Source of the DNA: Linum tenue
Taxonomy: Eukaryota > Streptophyta > Magnoliopsida > Malpighiales > Linaceae
Reading direction: 5' to 3'
Length of the DNA stretch: 64,000 nt
NCBI GenBank assembly: GCA_946122785.1
Contig: CAMGYJ010000006.1
Span: forward strand, 72,355,676 to 72,419,675
Below the pieces are notes generated by a model. The model made no database searches, was not told the origin of the DNA, and saw only the letters and a list, made by a program, of their open reading frames with translations. Shown here in pieces: positions 1 to 11,436 of the stretch. Positions within the stretch are counted from its first letter, which is position 1. Each line of letters starts with the position of its first letter. Both the position numbers and the translations under genes were made by a program.

Positions 1-3000
1 CATAAGCCGTATCCATGTCACCAACTTTAAGGGCGTCCATTGCATTACTCCATGAAGTCCAAACAGGGTCCCGCTCTTGCTCAACACCGTTGTCATCTCC
101 CATGGCTTCTGCAGTCAATTCAGGAATGACCACCCTGGCAGTCCGTGATAACGGTCCATTGTCTTCCCCAGCAACACGGATGGCTTTCAAAGTAGCTTCA
201 TCTTTGGATGCCTGCCAAACACTTCTAGCAGAGGGCCCCTCACCAAGCCGAGAGGGCCCACCACCACCCTTATCCCAACCTCTCCTGCTGCTGCCAACTT
301 GATCATTTTCATGCTCAGATTTTGGTGAGCCTAGAGAACCACCACCACCTGGAGCTCTCCTTGAGCCAACCTGACCATTTCTAGAATTATACGAGGGGAA
401 ATCCCAAGTATCAGATGTGTCTGCTCTCCAGTGAGGATTCCTCCCCCTTGCAGCTGAAGAATTAACATCAGATTGCACAAATCTGTCCTCAAATGGAGCC
501 CGGCCATTATACTTCACACTAGAATAATCTGAAAAACCATTGTATTTTCCCAATGATCGATTAGAAGATGAACCCTCAAAAGCCATGGAAAAGTTAGTAC
601 CACCTCTCCTAGCAGCAGAGGACATAGACAGATCTCGGGCCATGTCTTCCACAACTCTCTCAAGACCTCGAACTCTGTTTTCCAAGGTCACCATGCTATC
701 ATGGGATCCACCCATAAAATCCTGAAAATGTAAAGCAGCAGTTACAGCAAAAATGATGCTATGACAACATAATCTTTTGGTCAAAAGTTCAACATAAATA
801 CCTGAAGCATATGCATAAGATGCGTCTGTTGTCTTTCTAGTTGCAGTAACTGCCTCTGAATTGCCAACCAATTCCCTCTACTATTTGCCAAGGATCCTTC
901 CGATTGTCCATCAGTTTTGGAGAGACCTGCAGCGCGATTTCCGACTGTCTCCCCCCTATTGTTGTAATCACTCCGTTCATCATCAAACGCTCGGCTTTTG
1001 GGATCTCTCCCCATAATTCCTCTATCATTGGTGCGGTATCTATTATTGAAATACGGCTCATCGGACCTGCTGTTTGCTGAGGGATCTGATCTTCCCTTCT
1101 GTTCTGCATTATTTGATACTGGTTCCTCCTCATTGTTTAGATTAGAAGAATTAATGCACCTACGAGGAACAACAACTTCAACAGGCAACTCATCATCACC
1201 CCTTGTTTCTAGTTTGTTGAAGAATTCTGGGTTCGGTTTTTCCGTCAGAGCAGGTGCTCTCTTCTTCAATATTACAACTGCCTTATCTGGCATGTTTCCA
1301 GATTGGGCCTTTGCAGCAGAACCTGTACCTAGGGGAGAGCCATTAGGTGGATCTATCGCAGAGGACTCTACCCTTCTGTCCCTAGCATTTGGACCTTTTT
1401 CTGTAAATTCAGCATTTTCTTGATTTTCACCACCTAATCAGTATTAGCATTTGATGTTTGTCAACAAGCAACCAGAATAGTAGGCGAGTATTATTGGGTT
1501 CATTTGCACAAGGAATAACTACAATGTGAAATATTCACCTGGAGAGGAAGCTTTTTGGTCATCTGAAACTCCGTCGCCTCCTTTCCCGGCAATCTTCTTC
1601 CACAATTGCAATGCCTCATTCATGCTATCTCTAACAGGTTTTATCTGATAGAAAGAAGAGATTTTCAGTTTACTGTAATTACATTCCAAAAGGTTAAACA
1701 AAGATTTCTACTGACAAACATCAGTAAAAAGTGCAATGCTGATAAATTATCGCACGTTGTAACACAATGATTGAGTAGATAAGATAAGAACGGGCATGGG
1801 GAAAAGAAGCATCACTAAGCTAAGGTTTCAAGCATAGCTAGTGAAGTTGGGTGACCAAAGTTGATTTCCCCCCCCCCCCCCCCCCCCGAAACAAAGTCAT
1901 CCTGGCACGACCTGATATGGTCCCCACCAATTTGTTAAAGAGTACTGAAAGGAATTCCAATTGAAACAATTTTTATGAGATTGCAACTTCCAACTCTAAC
2001 ATTTGAAGTCTTTTCCAGGCAATAAAAAGTTGAAACACTCTACTATTAAATTCCCTTGATGTCGCAATACTGTATATATTCATATTATCTATACTGCTGT
2101 AATTCATTCCTCCATAATTTTCTCTACAGAGACATAGAGATGAGTTGCTGAAACATTGCTGCAAATGTAGGGAAGATATCACAGTATCAGAAACCCACAA
2201 GATGAGTTGAATAACACAAGCATGCGAAACCAGAAAAGGCGCACAAAATGAACATCAAACAGCTCTAGCGAAAGCAGGACAAGAAGTAGAAGTAACTAGA
2301 TATAAATGCTAATGACATTTAAGCAATTGTTAATACATAACATGGACCAAAATATGAGAGGAAAAGATACCTTATCAAAGCGGCAAGCCTCAAGTGCCGT
2401 GAATGTAGAATCAGCAACTTCAGCTGAAACTAAGCTGCATGAATGGACTGCTAAGGCAGTTAAAGCATCAGCTCCAGCCTTGCGTGTTGGCCAATCTGTA
2501 CTGCTAAGGCAGTCATGAATACTCTGCAGTAACGGTCCCAAGCTTTGTGGGGCAACTGCCCCCACCTGCACATCATTCATTCCTCCTTAGAAGTATGGAT
2601 TTGGTCCCACTTCATGTAGGGCCACAAAGTCAAGTATTCACTAATCAACATTCTAGGACAAGCCTCACTCACAATGCAAAATAATCATCATTAAATAACT
2701 TTACTTCTTAACTTTGGGATTTAACAACATGGATTCTGATTGATTTTGTTTCATACCCTTCACTTCGCTAGATCCATTATACAAAGAACATACAAGTGGG
2801 GATCACGACAATATTTAAGGAAGTAACTAAAATCATTTTCACATTCCTTTCCCAAAAAAATTACGTGACACGTATCAGCCTCAACCTAAAAGACAGTCCC
2901 TCATTCCCTCCGTCTCATCAACTTTGCAAATAAACAAAAAGAACACTAGATGTCAGATACATATTGGTATCACATCATTAAAACCCGTGAGAAGATGGAG

Positions 3001-5215
3001 ACAGTGTTCAAAAGAGAAGCCTTGGCTCGAAGACTCTTACTACTCAGCACTCTACAAATCCTATGACACAGATTCTTAAATTCTCCTCCTACAGTGTCAT
3101 TGGTTGCAGGCTTGCAGCACACTCCACCATCTCTGCCACACACATCGCAGCTCCTGATTGTACAACTTCATTATGCTCCCTCAAAGCATCACATAATGGT
3201 CCAGCGAATAATTTTACCCTGGCCTTATTGACTACCTCCTGTTTCAAGTATAACCCTGACAAAATCCCAATAGTTCTGCAGCAAGCTTTCCTTATGCTGG
3301 GGTCTGGATCTTTCAACATTTTAACAATATGGGTAACGATTCGACTCAAAGTGGGTAATCTTAATTCCAAATGATATTGACAACAAACTGCAAGTAAATT
3401 GATAGTTTCCTGCCTGACTATAGGTTTATTAATAGGGTCAGATGAACTGGAATATAGAGCATTGAGAAGTACCGGAAGATCACTAAGACACAGGTTCTGC
3501 ACAAGGGAATCAAGGTCTTTGGCTGCAATGTTATAGGTATCATTATCAGCAAGTTTAGACAAAGAAGTTACGATCTGCTGCTTGAGGGCAACCTGAGTGA
3601 AATGGGCGGGAGAGGGGGCGACAAAGGGGTAGTAAGGACTTTGCAGGTTTACCTCTGTGCTCATGTTGCATGGTTGGAAGAGAAGATGCAAGAAAAATTA
3701 TCTTTATATGGAAAGAAATGATATATCCATTAACAGGGATCCAAATGAAATTTTAAAGCCAAAAACCATAGAATAATGAGATCAACCAAAACCTCTCCTA
3801 AGATGGAAACAGGACACTAGGAGGAAAAGAACATTTATAACCCTGCATGTTTATGTTGTACGTTTAGTAAAAAATTGGAGGTACTTTTGAATAGATTGTC
3901 ACCTATGATCTAAAGATAAAAGACTATTCCCCGTCTCCAATCTATTAAAGGGTACTTGAGCAGACACCTAAAACATATGAACACATCTGGATATAAGTTC
4001 TTCATGACAAAGTCTAAAACCAAGATTCAGCCTTCTGCTTCAGTGCTAACCTAGAACATTTAACAATTAACACGACTAGATCACTAATCAAATATCCACC
4101 AGATTGCAACAAATTATGAAACATGATGATAAATTCCTCATTTCCAATCCCTTTAAACAACAGATTGCAACAGATCATGAGACTACATAAGCCACACAGC
4201 ATCTAACACTCATTTACTAAATGTGCCAGAACTCGTTTTATACGTTCATTATTCACCATCGAAATAACTTCAATGGATATCATCAATTTTAGAATTGAGG
4301 GAACCATTAACACCAAAGCCCCCAAATACTTCTAAGCTTACCAACCAAACATGAGAATTTATCAAATCAAGAAGCACTTCAAAACTGGTTGACTTTTAGC
4401 TCCAAACAGATCAAAGCACACAGCAGTTTGAATTTCAACAATGGCAATGCTCATACCTGGGACAAATTGGCTACAACACCCAACAGAGCTGCTTTGGCCT
4501 GGAAATTCTGTCCATTGAGCAGCTTACAAATCCTGGAACAAAGCTTCTGAAAAGAGGCTACCGGAGCACCACCAGAACCCGCATTGTCCAAGCCAGCAGC
4601 GCACTCAATCATTTTAGCCATACAAGAAGAAGCGCCCGCCTGCACGACTTTGTTCTGCTCTCCCATAGCCTCGAACAGCGGCCTGACGAACAACCCCACC
4701 ACATGCCCCCCGCCGCCGCCGCCATGATTCCCCTCGCCACCACCACCTTCTCCGCCGCCCTTGAGATACAACCCGGACAAAGCACCAATAGCATCGCGGC
4801 AAGCATCCCTGACCCCCGAATCGGAATCTTTAAGCCTCTTGACAATGTGGGTAATTATTTTGGCCAAATGGGGGAGCGTCAATTCCCGGTGGGACAGGCA
4901 AACGAGGGCGAGCAAGTTCACGGACTCTTTCTTGACGGAGGGTTTGGCAGTGGACTGCTCGGACAAGGTGTCGTAGAGGGAATTGAGGAGCATTGGCAGC
5001 GCTTCATGGGAGAGCGTATCGTTGATTGAGTAGAGGTCCTCGAGCGCGATCTGATGCGTGTCCCTGTCAGCGAGCTTGGAGAGGGAAGTGAGGATTCGCT
5101 GTTTGAGCTCCACCATGGCCATGTGGGCGGCGAGGGAGGAAGATCTCGAGCTGGATTGTGGAGTTTGGGTTGTGGGTTTAGCATTTCGGGCAGATTTGGC
5201 CCCCTGGGAGCTCAT
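1..5215 (-). CDS. TOR1: TORTIFOLIA1/SPIRAL2-like microtubule-associated protein, 5' five exons (3' end outside window)
   Basis: Exons, in minus-strand order, are 5215-4457, 2565-2371, 1644-1539, 1433-802 and 721 to beyond base 1. All junctions are GT-AG and the frame is continuous for about 804 residues. The start is the ATG at 5213-5215, where the family's Ser/Thr-rich leader (MSSQGAKS) begins. Residues about 33-320 are helical HEAT/TOG-like repeats. The stretch IHDCLSSTDWPTRKAGADAL and the block IKPVRDSMNEALQLWKKI are characteristic of the plant TOR1/SPR2 family. A basic, low-complexity linker follows, then a coiled coil at about residues 540-590 (RQLLQLERQQTHLMHML into LENRVRGLERVVEDMARDL). 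Family knowledge: TOR1/SPR2 proteins bind cortical microtubules and restrain helical growth. Odd features are an 18-residue Gly/Glu/His insertion at residues 153-170 and a ghost copy of exon 1 inside the 1.9 kb intron 1. The family assignment is firm; the paralogue (SPR2 or SP2L) is not decided. Confidence 0.9.
1868..1887. repeat. Poly-C tract (20 C)
   Basis: A homopolymer of 20 C lies in TOR1 intron 3, between the exons at 1539-1644 and 2371-2565. Its length is likely variable or uncertain in the assembly. Confidence 0.8.
2985..3664 (-). pseudogene. Decayed duplicate of TOR1 exon 1 inside intron 1
   Basis: An open frame from ATG 3662-3664 encodes MSTEVNLQ and then about 180 residues that align along their length with TOR1 exon 1, by eye at 55-60% identity (LKQQIVTSLSKLAD, ITHIVKRLKD-like, SGLYLK, ECAA). 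The frame stops at TAG near 3093. Homology resumes in a different frame (FKNLCHRICRVL, matching FQKLCSRICKLL) and runs to a GT at 2983-2984, the position homologous to the exon 1 donor and in the same phase. The copy therefore carries one frameshift and lacks the Gly-rich insertion of the live exon. Long retention of the frame despite divergence suggests it coded until fairly recently. It could instead be an alternative first exon read with a sequencing error. Confidence 0.75.
4706..4759 (-). repeat. Gly-rich codon repeat in TOR1 exon 1
   Basis: A GGN-rich tract encodes residues 153-170 (runs of three, four and six Gly with Glu, Asn and His) in a loop between helical repeats. The ghost copy in intron 1 has ordinary sequence here (LKQEVVNKARV), so the tract looks like a local expansion in the active copy. 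Confidence 0.7.
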
Positions 5216-5560
5216 TGCTGAACGGAAATCGCTGAAGAGACGGGAGGAAGAAAGAAATGCGGGAACTCGCAGAGATTGCAACAGCAGAGAAATAGAGGAA
5301 TGCAGGAGCGAGAGGTGGGACTGGAGAATGGAGTGAGAAGGAAGGTTAAAGTTTGGATTTGGTGAGGTGGGCCGTGGGAGCCGGGAGGAGGGCGACGGAA
5401 AAGCGAGCTACGATCTCTCGCTTCTTGTGAAAAACTGTTGAGAGAAACAGAGGAAATGAAAGAGAGTAAGAGACAGAGCGGAGTCACAGTCCCAGGAAGG
5501 AACAGGAAAAGAGTGGAGAATGGAAATGTGTTAGGTACTTAGGTTTATATAAATTGTAAG
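5216..5560 (-). promoter_or_regulatory. TOR1 5' leader and proximal promoter region
   Basis: GC- and GA-rich sequence directly upstream of the TOR1 ATG contains several GAGAGA runs (around 5407-5480) and changes to AT-rich intergenic DNA after about 5530. No clear TATA box was picked. It is called the leader and promoter by position only. Confidence 0.4.
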
Positions 5561-6370
5561 TTTGGTCACTGGTTTATTGAAAATATTCATTTTTTATCAC
5601 CGAAAATATTTAATTCCATTCATGATCACTGAAATTACTTTAATGGTTCAATTTTGGTCACTATCCGTCCAATTTCGTTATTTTTATCTTATGTGGCGGT
5701 CAACTCTCATAATTTAATATTAAACAAGTGACATGATAATTAAAAAATCTTATTTAATTTCCACCTCATTTTAATTTCCACCGAAGCCAAATGCTACTAT
5801 GGGTCGGAACAGGTGATACTCGTGCGGGGTACGGGGCGGGACGGGTCGGTCCACTCTTACATGTTATTTGAGAAAAATACACGCAAAATTTTACTTTTTA
5901 CGATAAACAGAAGGAAGAAATACTTTACGATGAAAAATAGTGATAATAGCATGGGTGATTAAGTCTAACTAGTTTAAAGATCAAATTTAACTAGTTGAAT
6001 AAAAGTCAAAATAGGAGACATATGAATATATACTATAAAAATTTGAGATAGAATAGGTATAAAAAAAATGGAGCGAGGCAGAACGGATAAGAAGTAGATA
6101 CGCATGCCCCACCTCACGCTACTGCCAGTCAGGTAATACCCATCCATCGCGGGACAGGTCGAATAATATCCAACAGGACGGGTTCAAATGGTCATCCGGC
6201 ATGCATTTGTATAATTGAATTATCTGCGAAAATGTGCTAGTCAAAACTGTATGTGCGTAGATTCCATGTTTAAAGTTTTACCAAATTGAGTTAGAAAGTA
6301 TGTTGGACATTGAGTAGTAGTATATGTTACTATGTGGAATTAATCACGTGATTGACTTTTGAATTTTGAA
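5561..6370. other. Intergenic, AT-rich, with decayed repeat fragments
   Basis: No gene was seen. At 5563-5700 there are phrases of the type 'ggtcactg...aaat...ggtcact' that resemble the terminal repeats of the element at 38221-38601, suggesting a decayed relative. At 5800-6200 there are GC-rich words (gggtcgg, gggacggg) like the subterminal repeats of hAT-type elements elsewhere in the window, but no clean ends were found. Confidence 0.4.
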
Positions 6371-6951
6371 GGGTTCAGGTTTTTTTTTAATATAGAGACA
6401 AATGAGTGTTAAGACAATCACAAAGTCAGAAGACAGAAAATAACACCGTGCGGAAGTCGACCAACAGTCGAACTTCCAATGAAAGGGCTTGTTTTGCCAC
6501 AAAATGGGCGGCCCTGTTGAAGCTGCGATGATCATAAGTAAATGAACAGAACTCAAAGGATTTCGCCTTGCGGTTAATGTCCTCCAAGATAGCTCCTCCC
6601 ATGGCATGGTTCCGCTCCCCAGCCAACACTCATCGGATCACCAATTGGGAGTCCCCAAAAAATTTGACAAATAAAATACCCCGAGTCATACACCAATTCA
6701 TGGCATCACGAAGCGCCAAGAGTTCCATTATGAAAGGATCTTGAATAGACTCATAAAACTTACCCCACCCAAAAGCAAGTGCGCCTTGTTGATCAAAACC
6801 AGCAAAACCAATGCTGCCACCCCTATTTCGCTTGATTCCTCCATCGAAGCGAACTAGGGAAGCTTGGGGGGGGGGGGGGGGCTTGAAAGGATGCGATCGA
6901 CCTCGATGACAAAACACCCGACAACACAGGGTGATGCAATGGGTTCAGGTT
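6371..6951 (-). mobile_element. 5'-truncated LINE insertion with RNase H tail and 11-bp target duplication
   Basis: The insertion spans about 6382-6940 and lies between two copies of GGGTTCAGGTT, at 6371-6381 and 6941-6951. On the minus strand it ends in an A run (T run at about 6380-6388 on the plus strand), as expected for target-primed insertion. Its coding content (minus, 6917-6426) is an RNase H-like RVT_3 domain: VRFDGGIKRNRGG, then ELLALRDAMNWC and FFGDSQLVIR, an in-frame stop at 6630-6632, then NRAAHFVAKQAL. Only the 3' tip of ORF2 was copied. A run of 16 G at 6866-6881 lies within it. The similar domain order in the two larger LINEs of the window supports the call. Confidence 0.8.
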
Positions 6952-7623
6952 GTTGTCGAAGGCTTTATATATGTAATCTTTATCGTTTTGCAATCTAGGG
7001 TTGTTATGTTTCTTATCAACATGGCCATAGTCGCACAAGCGGGAGACAAAGAGTTACGTATCTTATTATTAGTATTTATGAATAGAACAACAGATTTAGT
7101 TACTACTTAAAAGATTTGAAATTCGGACATTCAAGTTCAAAGCTAGTGATTTCAGCACTAGCCCAAGCTCTTGCTCGTGGAAAACTATTGCTTTTGACCG
7201 GTGTAAAGTGTTGTTATGCTATCAATAAATTGGTATATTACGAATTTTTTTAAACCAAATCAATGGGATCACATTCATTGTAACATATCAGCTTTATATA
7301 GTATCCACACAATATATGTACGAAATAGTTGTTTCTAACAATATAATGATTCATTTCAAAAAAAAAAAAACAATATAATGATTACTTTCGAACAAGTAAA
7401 TTGATCTCAAATACACTTTTAAGAGCCAAATTAATGGTCACAAAATATAACATATGGAAACCATAAATCAATTGGTGTGACAAGAGCTTCATAACCAATA
7501 CATTTGGTTACTTCAAAGATGATTAAATTAGGTGTGAAGTAGCTAACCAAATTTATTGGTTTTAAATAATTGATTTTGCGACATTCTTATTTAGTCGGTA
7601 AAAAATAAATAAATTGACTAGCT
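6952..7623. other. Intergenic, AT-rich, nothing recognised
   Basis: This stretch has no open frame of note, no paired terminal repeats and no RNA gene signature that could be seen. Confidence 0.5.
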
Positions 7624-7632
7624 TTTATTCTA

Positions 7633-8877
7633 GGGGTAATACCACTAGAAATACCAACCTTTAGCGAAAGTGTCATATATATTACGACATTGTCGATATG
7701 TCATTTGTATACCAACCGTTAAGTTTTCCGTTAGTAGTTAACAGAAAATACAGTCAAGGATGACATGGCTGTTGACCTGTAATTTTTTAATAAAAATCCA
7801 GAAGGAAAAAATTGGCACTATCGCCACATAAAAAAATTCCATTATCTCCCCCCAAAATCCCATTTATCTTTCCCCTTTCACCCTCAAAGCTCCATTAACT
7901 CCCTGCAAAAAGAGGAACGACCGAGAATACTTGAGGAAGATCGGCTGCTGTGGGAAACGAGAGCAATCATAACCGGATTTCCATCGCTTCAACGGCGCCG
8001 TGCTACCGCCGCGTTTGGATGAGGAGAAGAAGCGGATTTTATCGCTCCAACCGCCGTGCTCATCGCTGCGTTCGGAGGAGGAGATGAAGCAGCAGCTCAC
8101 GACGGCCTTACTTCGCCGGAATCGATCAAGGCTCTACTCTGGTTCTTGTAATCGGACGGAAGCAGAATCGCCGCCAATCTCCCCCGTCGTATCCAACCTC
8201 TTCCTAACCCTAATCTTCCGGCTCCTTCAGATCTCAACCTCAAAATCCGGCGACCGCTTCAGATAATCCTTATGTCTCGTTCCACCTGGAGATGATAATT
8301 TCCTCCTAGAAAGAGCAGAGCATGAGCGAGAGGCCCGTTGGGAATTCTAGACAAGCTCTATGACGATTCGAAGGGCAGAGCCGCGTTGGGGAGCTCTTTG
8401 ACGGTTCGACTGCTTGTGAATAAGATATTAAGGATTCAGCGGCGGCGACAGAGTTCTTCCGCGTTGGGGAAGCTCCGGAGGTGCGACCAGCAGACACTCA
8501 ACTTGCCCAGTTCACGACGGTCGACGGAGACTCCAGCTCATGAGTCGACGGCGGCACTCCAAATTAAACGAAAATTTATTTTCTATAAAAATAATTACTT
8601 GTTTAATTATTAAATAATTAAATTAAACATTAAATATTGTTTTCCTACTTGGCATCTAGGTGTCGCATACATGGACGACACATAGGTGCCACATCATCAA
8701 TGGTCAGACAAAGGTTCATCATTGTTAAGTCAACTGTTAACTTTAACAGTCAACAGAAGTTCGCGTAACACAAATGACGCAAACCCTTAATACGTTGGAA
8801 TATTTTTGTGTTTATTGAAAGTACGTAATATAAATGACACTTTCGCTAAAGGATGGTATTTCCAATGGTATTATCCC
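7633..8877. mobile_element. Mutator-like non-autonomous element with GC-rich core (Pack-MULE candidate)
   Basis: The ends are inverted repeats: GGGGTAATACCACTAGAAAT at 7633 pairs with the reverse complement of the end at 8877 (GGGATAATACCATTGGAAAT). The match is strong for about 58 bp and weaker further in. Flanking 9-mers are TTTATTCTA (7624-7632) and ATTATTCTG (8878-8886), matching at 7 of 9, which fits a Mutator-like 9-bp target duplication. The AT-rich ends enclose a GC-rich core at about 7880-8560 with exon-like composition. No transposase is present. The core holds short frames on both strands but none that could be tied to a protein family. Confidence 0.75.
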
Positions 8878-8999
8878 ATTATTCTGACCAATTGGATATT
8901 TTTCGTAACTATTTTGACAGTTTGTTTTTTTTAATTACCAATTACTTCGGTCACATAACTATTTAATTATTGTGTCTTGTATGGAAAGAAATGGAATTC

Positions 9000-9860
9000 T
9001 GAATTCTGATACGGAAAGGAGAATATTGGATTCCTCAGAGGATGGGCGGCCGAGGTCGAAAGAAGAATCGGGCGGCCGACGGGAAGAATTTGCCGGTGGC
9101 GCCGCCGAGGGAAGATCAGAATTGTTTCACCGAGCCGAGGGTTGTTGAAGATCAGAATCGTTTTCCCCCCCAAAAAAGCAAAATTGACGATCAGAATTGG
9201 AGAGGTAAGAACCTTTACCAGAGGTGTGTTGGACAGTTGTCGGATTTGGGGGATTCAGGCTTTTAGGGTTCTCGATGAAAACCAGGTCTTCGAAAAATTG
9301 GTCGATGAGTACGGCGAGTTCGAATTTCTGTCGCCAAACTGTTGGTTTGCAATTGGGATTACCTCAAGCAAGGTTTCCCACTCGAAATGGATGTCTTCAA
9401 CTTTGCCGGCAAAGCATACATGGTCGGCGGAAGAGACTACAGGGGGGATTAGAATTAGATCATAATTTCCTTTCTGAAAATTGGGTTACTTGGAAGAATG
9501 GGGTAGAACCCAGTCTATGAATTTCCCCAATCCTCCGAATGGAAACCCTCAATGAGCTCCCTGATTCTCTTCGTTTTGCCTAGCCCTATGCGGTCTCCGA
9601 TTAGTTGCAAAGATCGATGGCAGAGTATACGTCCTCCACGGAGATCATTGCTACATGAAGCCGGCATTGCCGAGCGATTCCCAGCAACTGCTTCGTGGTT
9701 TTGGACCAAAAGGATGATGGCTGGCAGCAAGCCTATTGATCAGTGTCGTTGGAGGTCACTTCCTACACCTCCCCTTCTACCAGAAAGACTATCCTAGAGA
9801 TTCTCTTTGGCAGCAGCATCATCATTGGCAACTGCTGCTATTGGCTTGAATGTTGAAGTT
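9000..9860 (+). pseudogene. Degenerate coding-like sequence, possibly a kelch-type gene remnant
   Basis: Frames are short and interrupted, but some segments look like coding sequence: MDVFNFAGKAYMVGGRD (from about 9389, then a stop) and KIDGRVYVLHGDHCY followed by SVVGGHFLHLPFYQKDYPRD (about 9608-9810, with a stop between). The pattern of hydrophobic strands ending in VGG or LHG resembles kelch repeats. No intact product is possible. The family call is weak; it could be unrelated gene debris. Confidence 0.3.
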
Positions 9861-10500
9861 CTGGAAAAGCGCCTGTATAAAAATTCAGAACCTAGCTTCT
9901 ACCCTGCCATTTTTCATGCCTTCTTCCTCTAGGGTAACCTTTTTTGTCCGTCAAGCTCCCTCCTCCTCTCCTCCAGCTTTCTTCTAATTGCTTGTTGTAC
10001 TTGATTTATTGTTGTTTAATTCTCTGGTGAATTTGGATGAATCTGATATCTGAGCCGATCAATTTATCAATTTGGTTGTTGCGACTTGCGAGTGCTCTGT
10101 CTACGGAGGAATTATTGCATGATTAGTTGTTTCTTTATGGATCACAAGAAACCATGCGAGTCTTTTATTTTTCATTTTTATTGAAATCAACAAATCTAAG
10201 CGAGGCGTGAATTTGACCGGTCCTTTTCTTCTTCTCGGTCTAATTGACAGTGGGACTCGGAGAGTAAGAAGACAAATCCGTTTTTTGTATTCTAGCCCGG
10301 AGAAGTGCACTCTTTTATAGGGTGGTTTAGCTTTACAAAGCAATCAGCTTTTTGTTCGAGTGAAAGCGTGAATGAACAGAACAATCTTCCATTGCATTAT
10401 TATCATCAGTTACTTTACCCAGATATCTTCCATGAAGGTGACACTGCTATCTGCCCACACGTGACGAACGTTCCCCCAAGTTCTTCTTACCTATCCTATC
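9861..10500 (+). promoter_or_regulatory. Probable promoter region of the 11437 gene
   Basis: Non-coding sequence upstream of the inferred first exon. It contains a G-box/ABRE-like core, CACACGTGAC, at about 10456-10465 and a TATAAAAA-like motif near 9876. Position and motifs are the only support. Confidence 0.3.
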
Positions 10501-10681
10501 AACCGTCCACCTCCAACAACAACAACTCTGTTTTTCTTCTCAACAATTTTGAATTTTCCCATGGAAGAAAACCGGGGTTTCTGATCTTTGGTGGGATTTT
10601 GTTCCCTTTTCTCTGCTTGCTTGGGGTCCGATTCACCTACGATCATCTTCTGCAGCCCGAGCCGTTCATTTTGGTTTGTGG

Positions 10682-11326
10682 GTAAGTTTCCTCTTGACAA
10701 AAATCTTATCTTTTCTCTCTTTTTTTGCAGGCTTGTTTTCCGTTTTGGTTTCTGCAGTGCATGTGGTGTTGCTTTATAGTCGGCTGTACATTCATTGTGT
10801 CATTGTTAATGGAACGAGCTGCCAATTCGTGTATGATGATTGATCATTGGCGAAGCCGATGGCCTTTTTCCAGATCTAATCATTTGGGGTTTTGACTTAT
10901 GGTGTTTTCATTTCTCTGATCATGATGAATTTTTGGAGATCTGCTGCAGAAAGGGGTTTTCCATTTTGGGCATTTTTTGTTCTGATCATCTTACAATTAA
11001 ATGGGTAAAGAATCACGCTTCCTTCTAACTAATTCCTAGTACCTGATGTCTGATGATATTGATAGACCAGTAGGTGGAGCTACCTTATGGTCCTTTTGCA
11101 AGTTCAGCTGTTTGAGGGTTCCCCATAGCCATAAGTAGTTCATCTGCTGCTGCTTGTGCAGCCACGTTTAGGTGTCTTACTTATCAAATTCCTGATGGCT
11201 GATACAGAGTTACTCAAAATGCACTATGAATGTCTTTTTCAGTGACGGAGTAATGTTGGGGAGAAGATAAGTTCTTGCATGGGACATGTGCACTGAATTG
11301 AAATAATTGTTTACTACTTGTTGCAG
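10682..11326 (+). other. Probable 5' UTR intron of the 11437 gene
   Basis: A good donor (G|GTAAGT at 10682) and a good acceptor (TTGTTGCAG ending at 11326) enclose T-rich sequence. The coding exon starts 110 bp after the acceptor. A nearer TTTTTTTGCAG ending at 10730 would give a 49-bp intron, below the usual plant minimum. A long leader intron is therefore more likely. Confidence 0.5.
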
Positions 11327-11436
11327 GTGGGGTTTCAAATCACTCAAGAAGATAGCTGTACATTACCAGCTGAATTAGATTCCAGCCCGGGAGATTTATT
11401 CTCGTTCCCGAGTGAGGATCCAAAAGCATAAAAAAA

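Noticed and set aside
1868..1887. Poly-C (20) and the poly-G run at 6866-6881 as possible quadruplex regulators
   Set aside because: Single homopolymer runs in an intron and in a dead LINE. Length is prone to assembly error and no pattern of spaced G tracts is present.
10682..10730. Very short intron (49 bp) in the 5' leader of the 11437 gene
   Set aside because: It is below the usual plant intron length; the donor pairs better with the acceptor at 11326.
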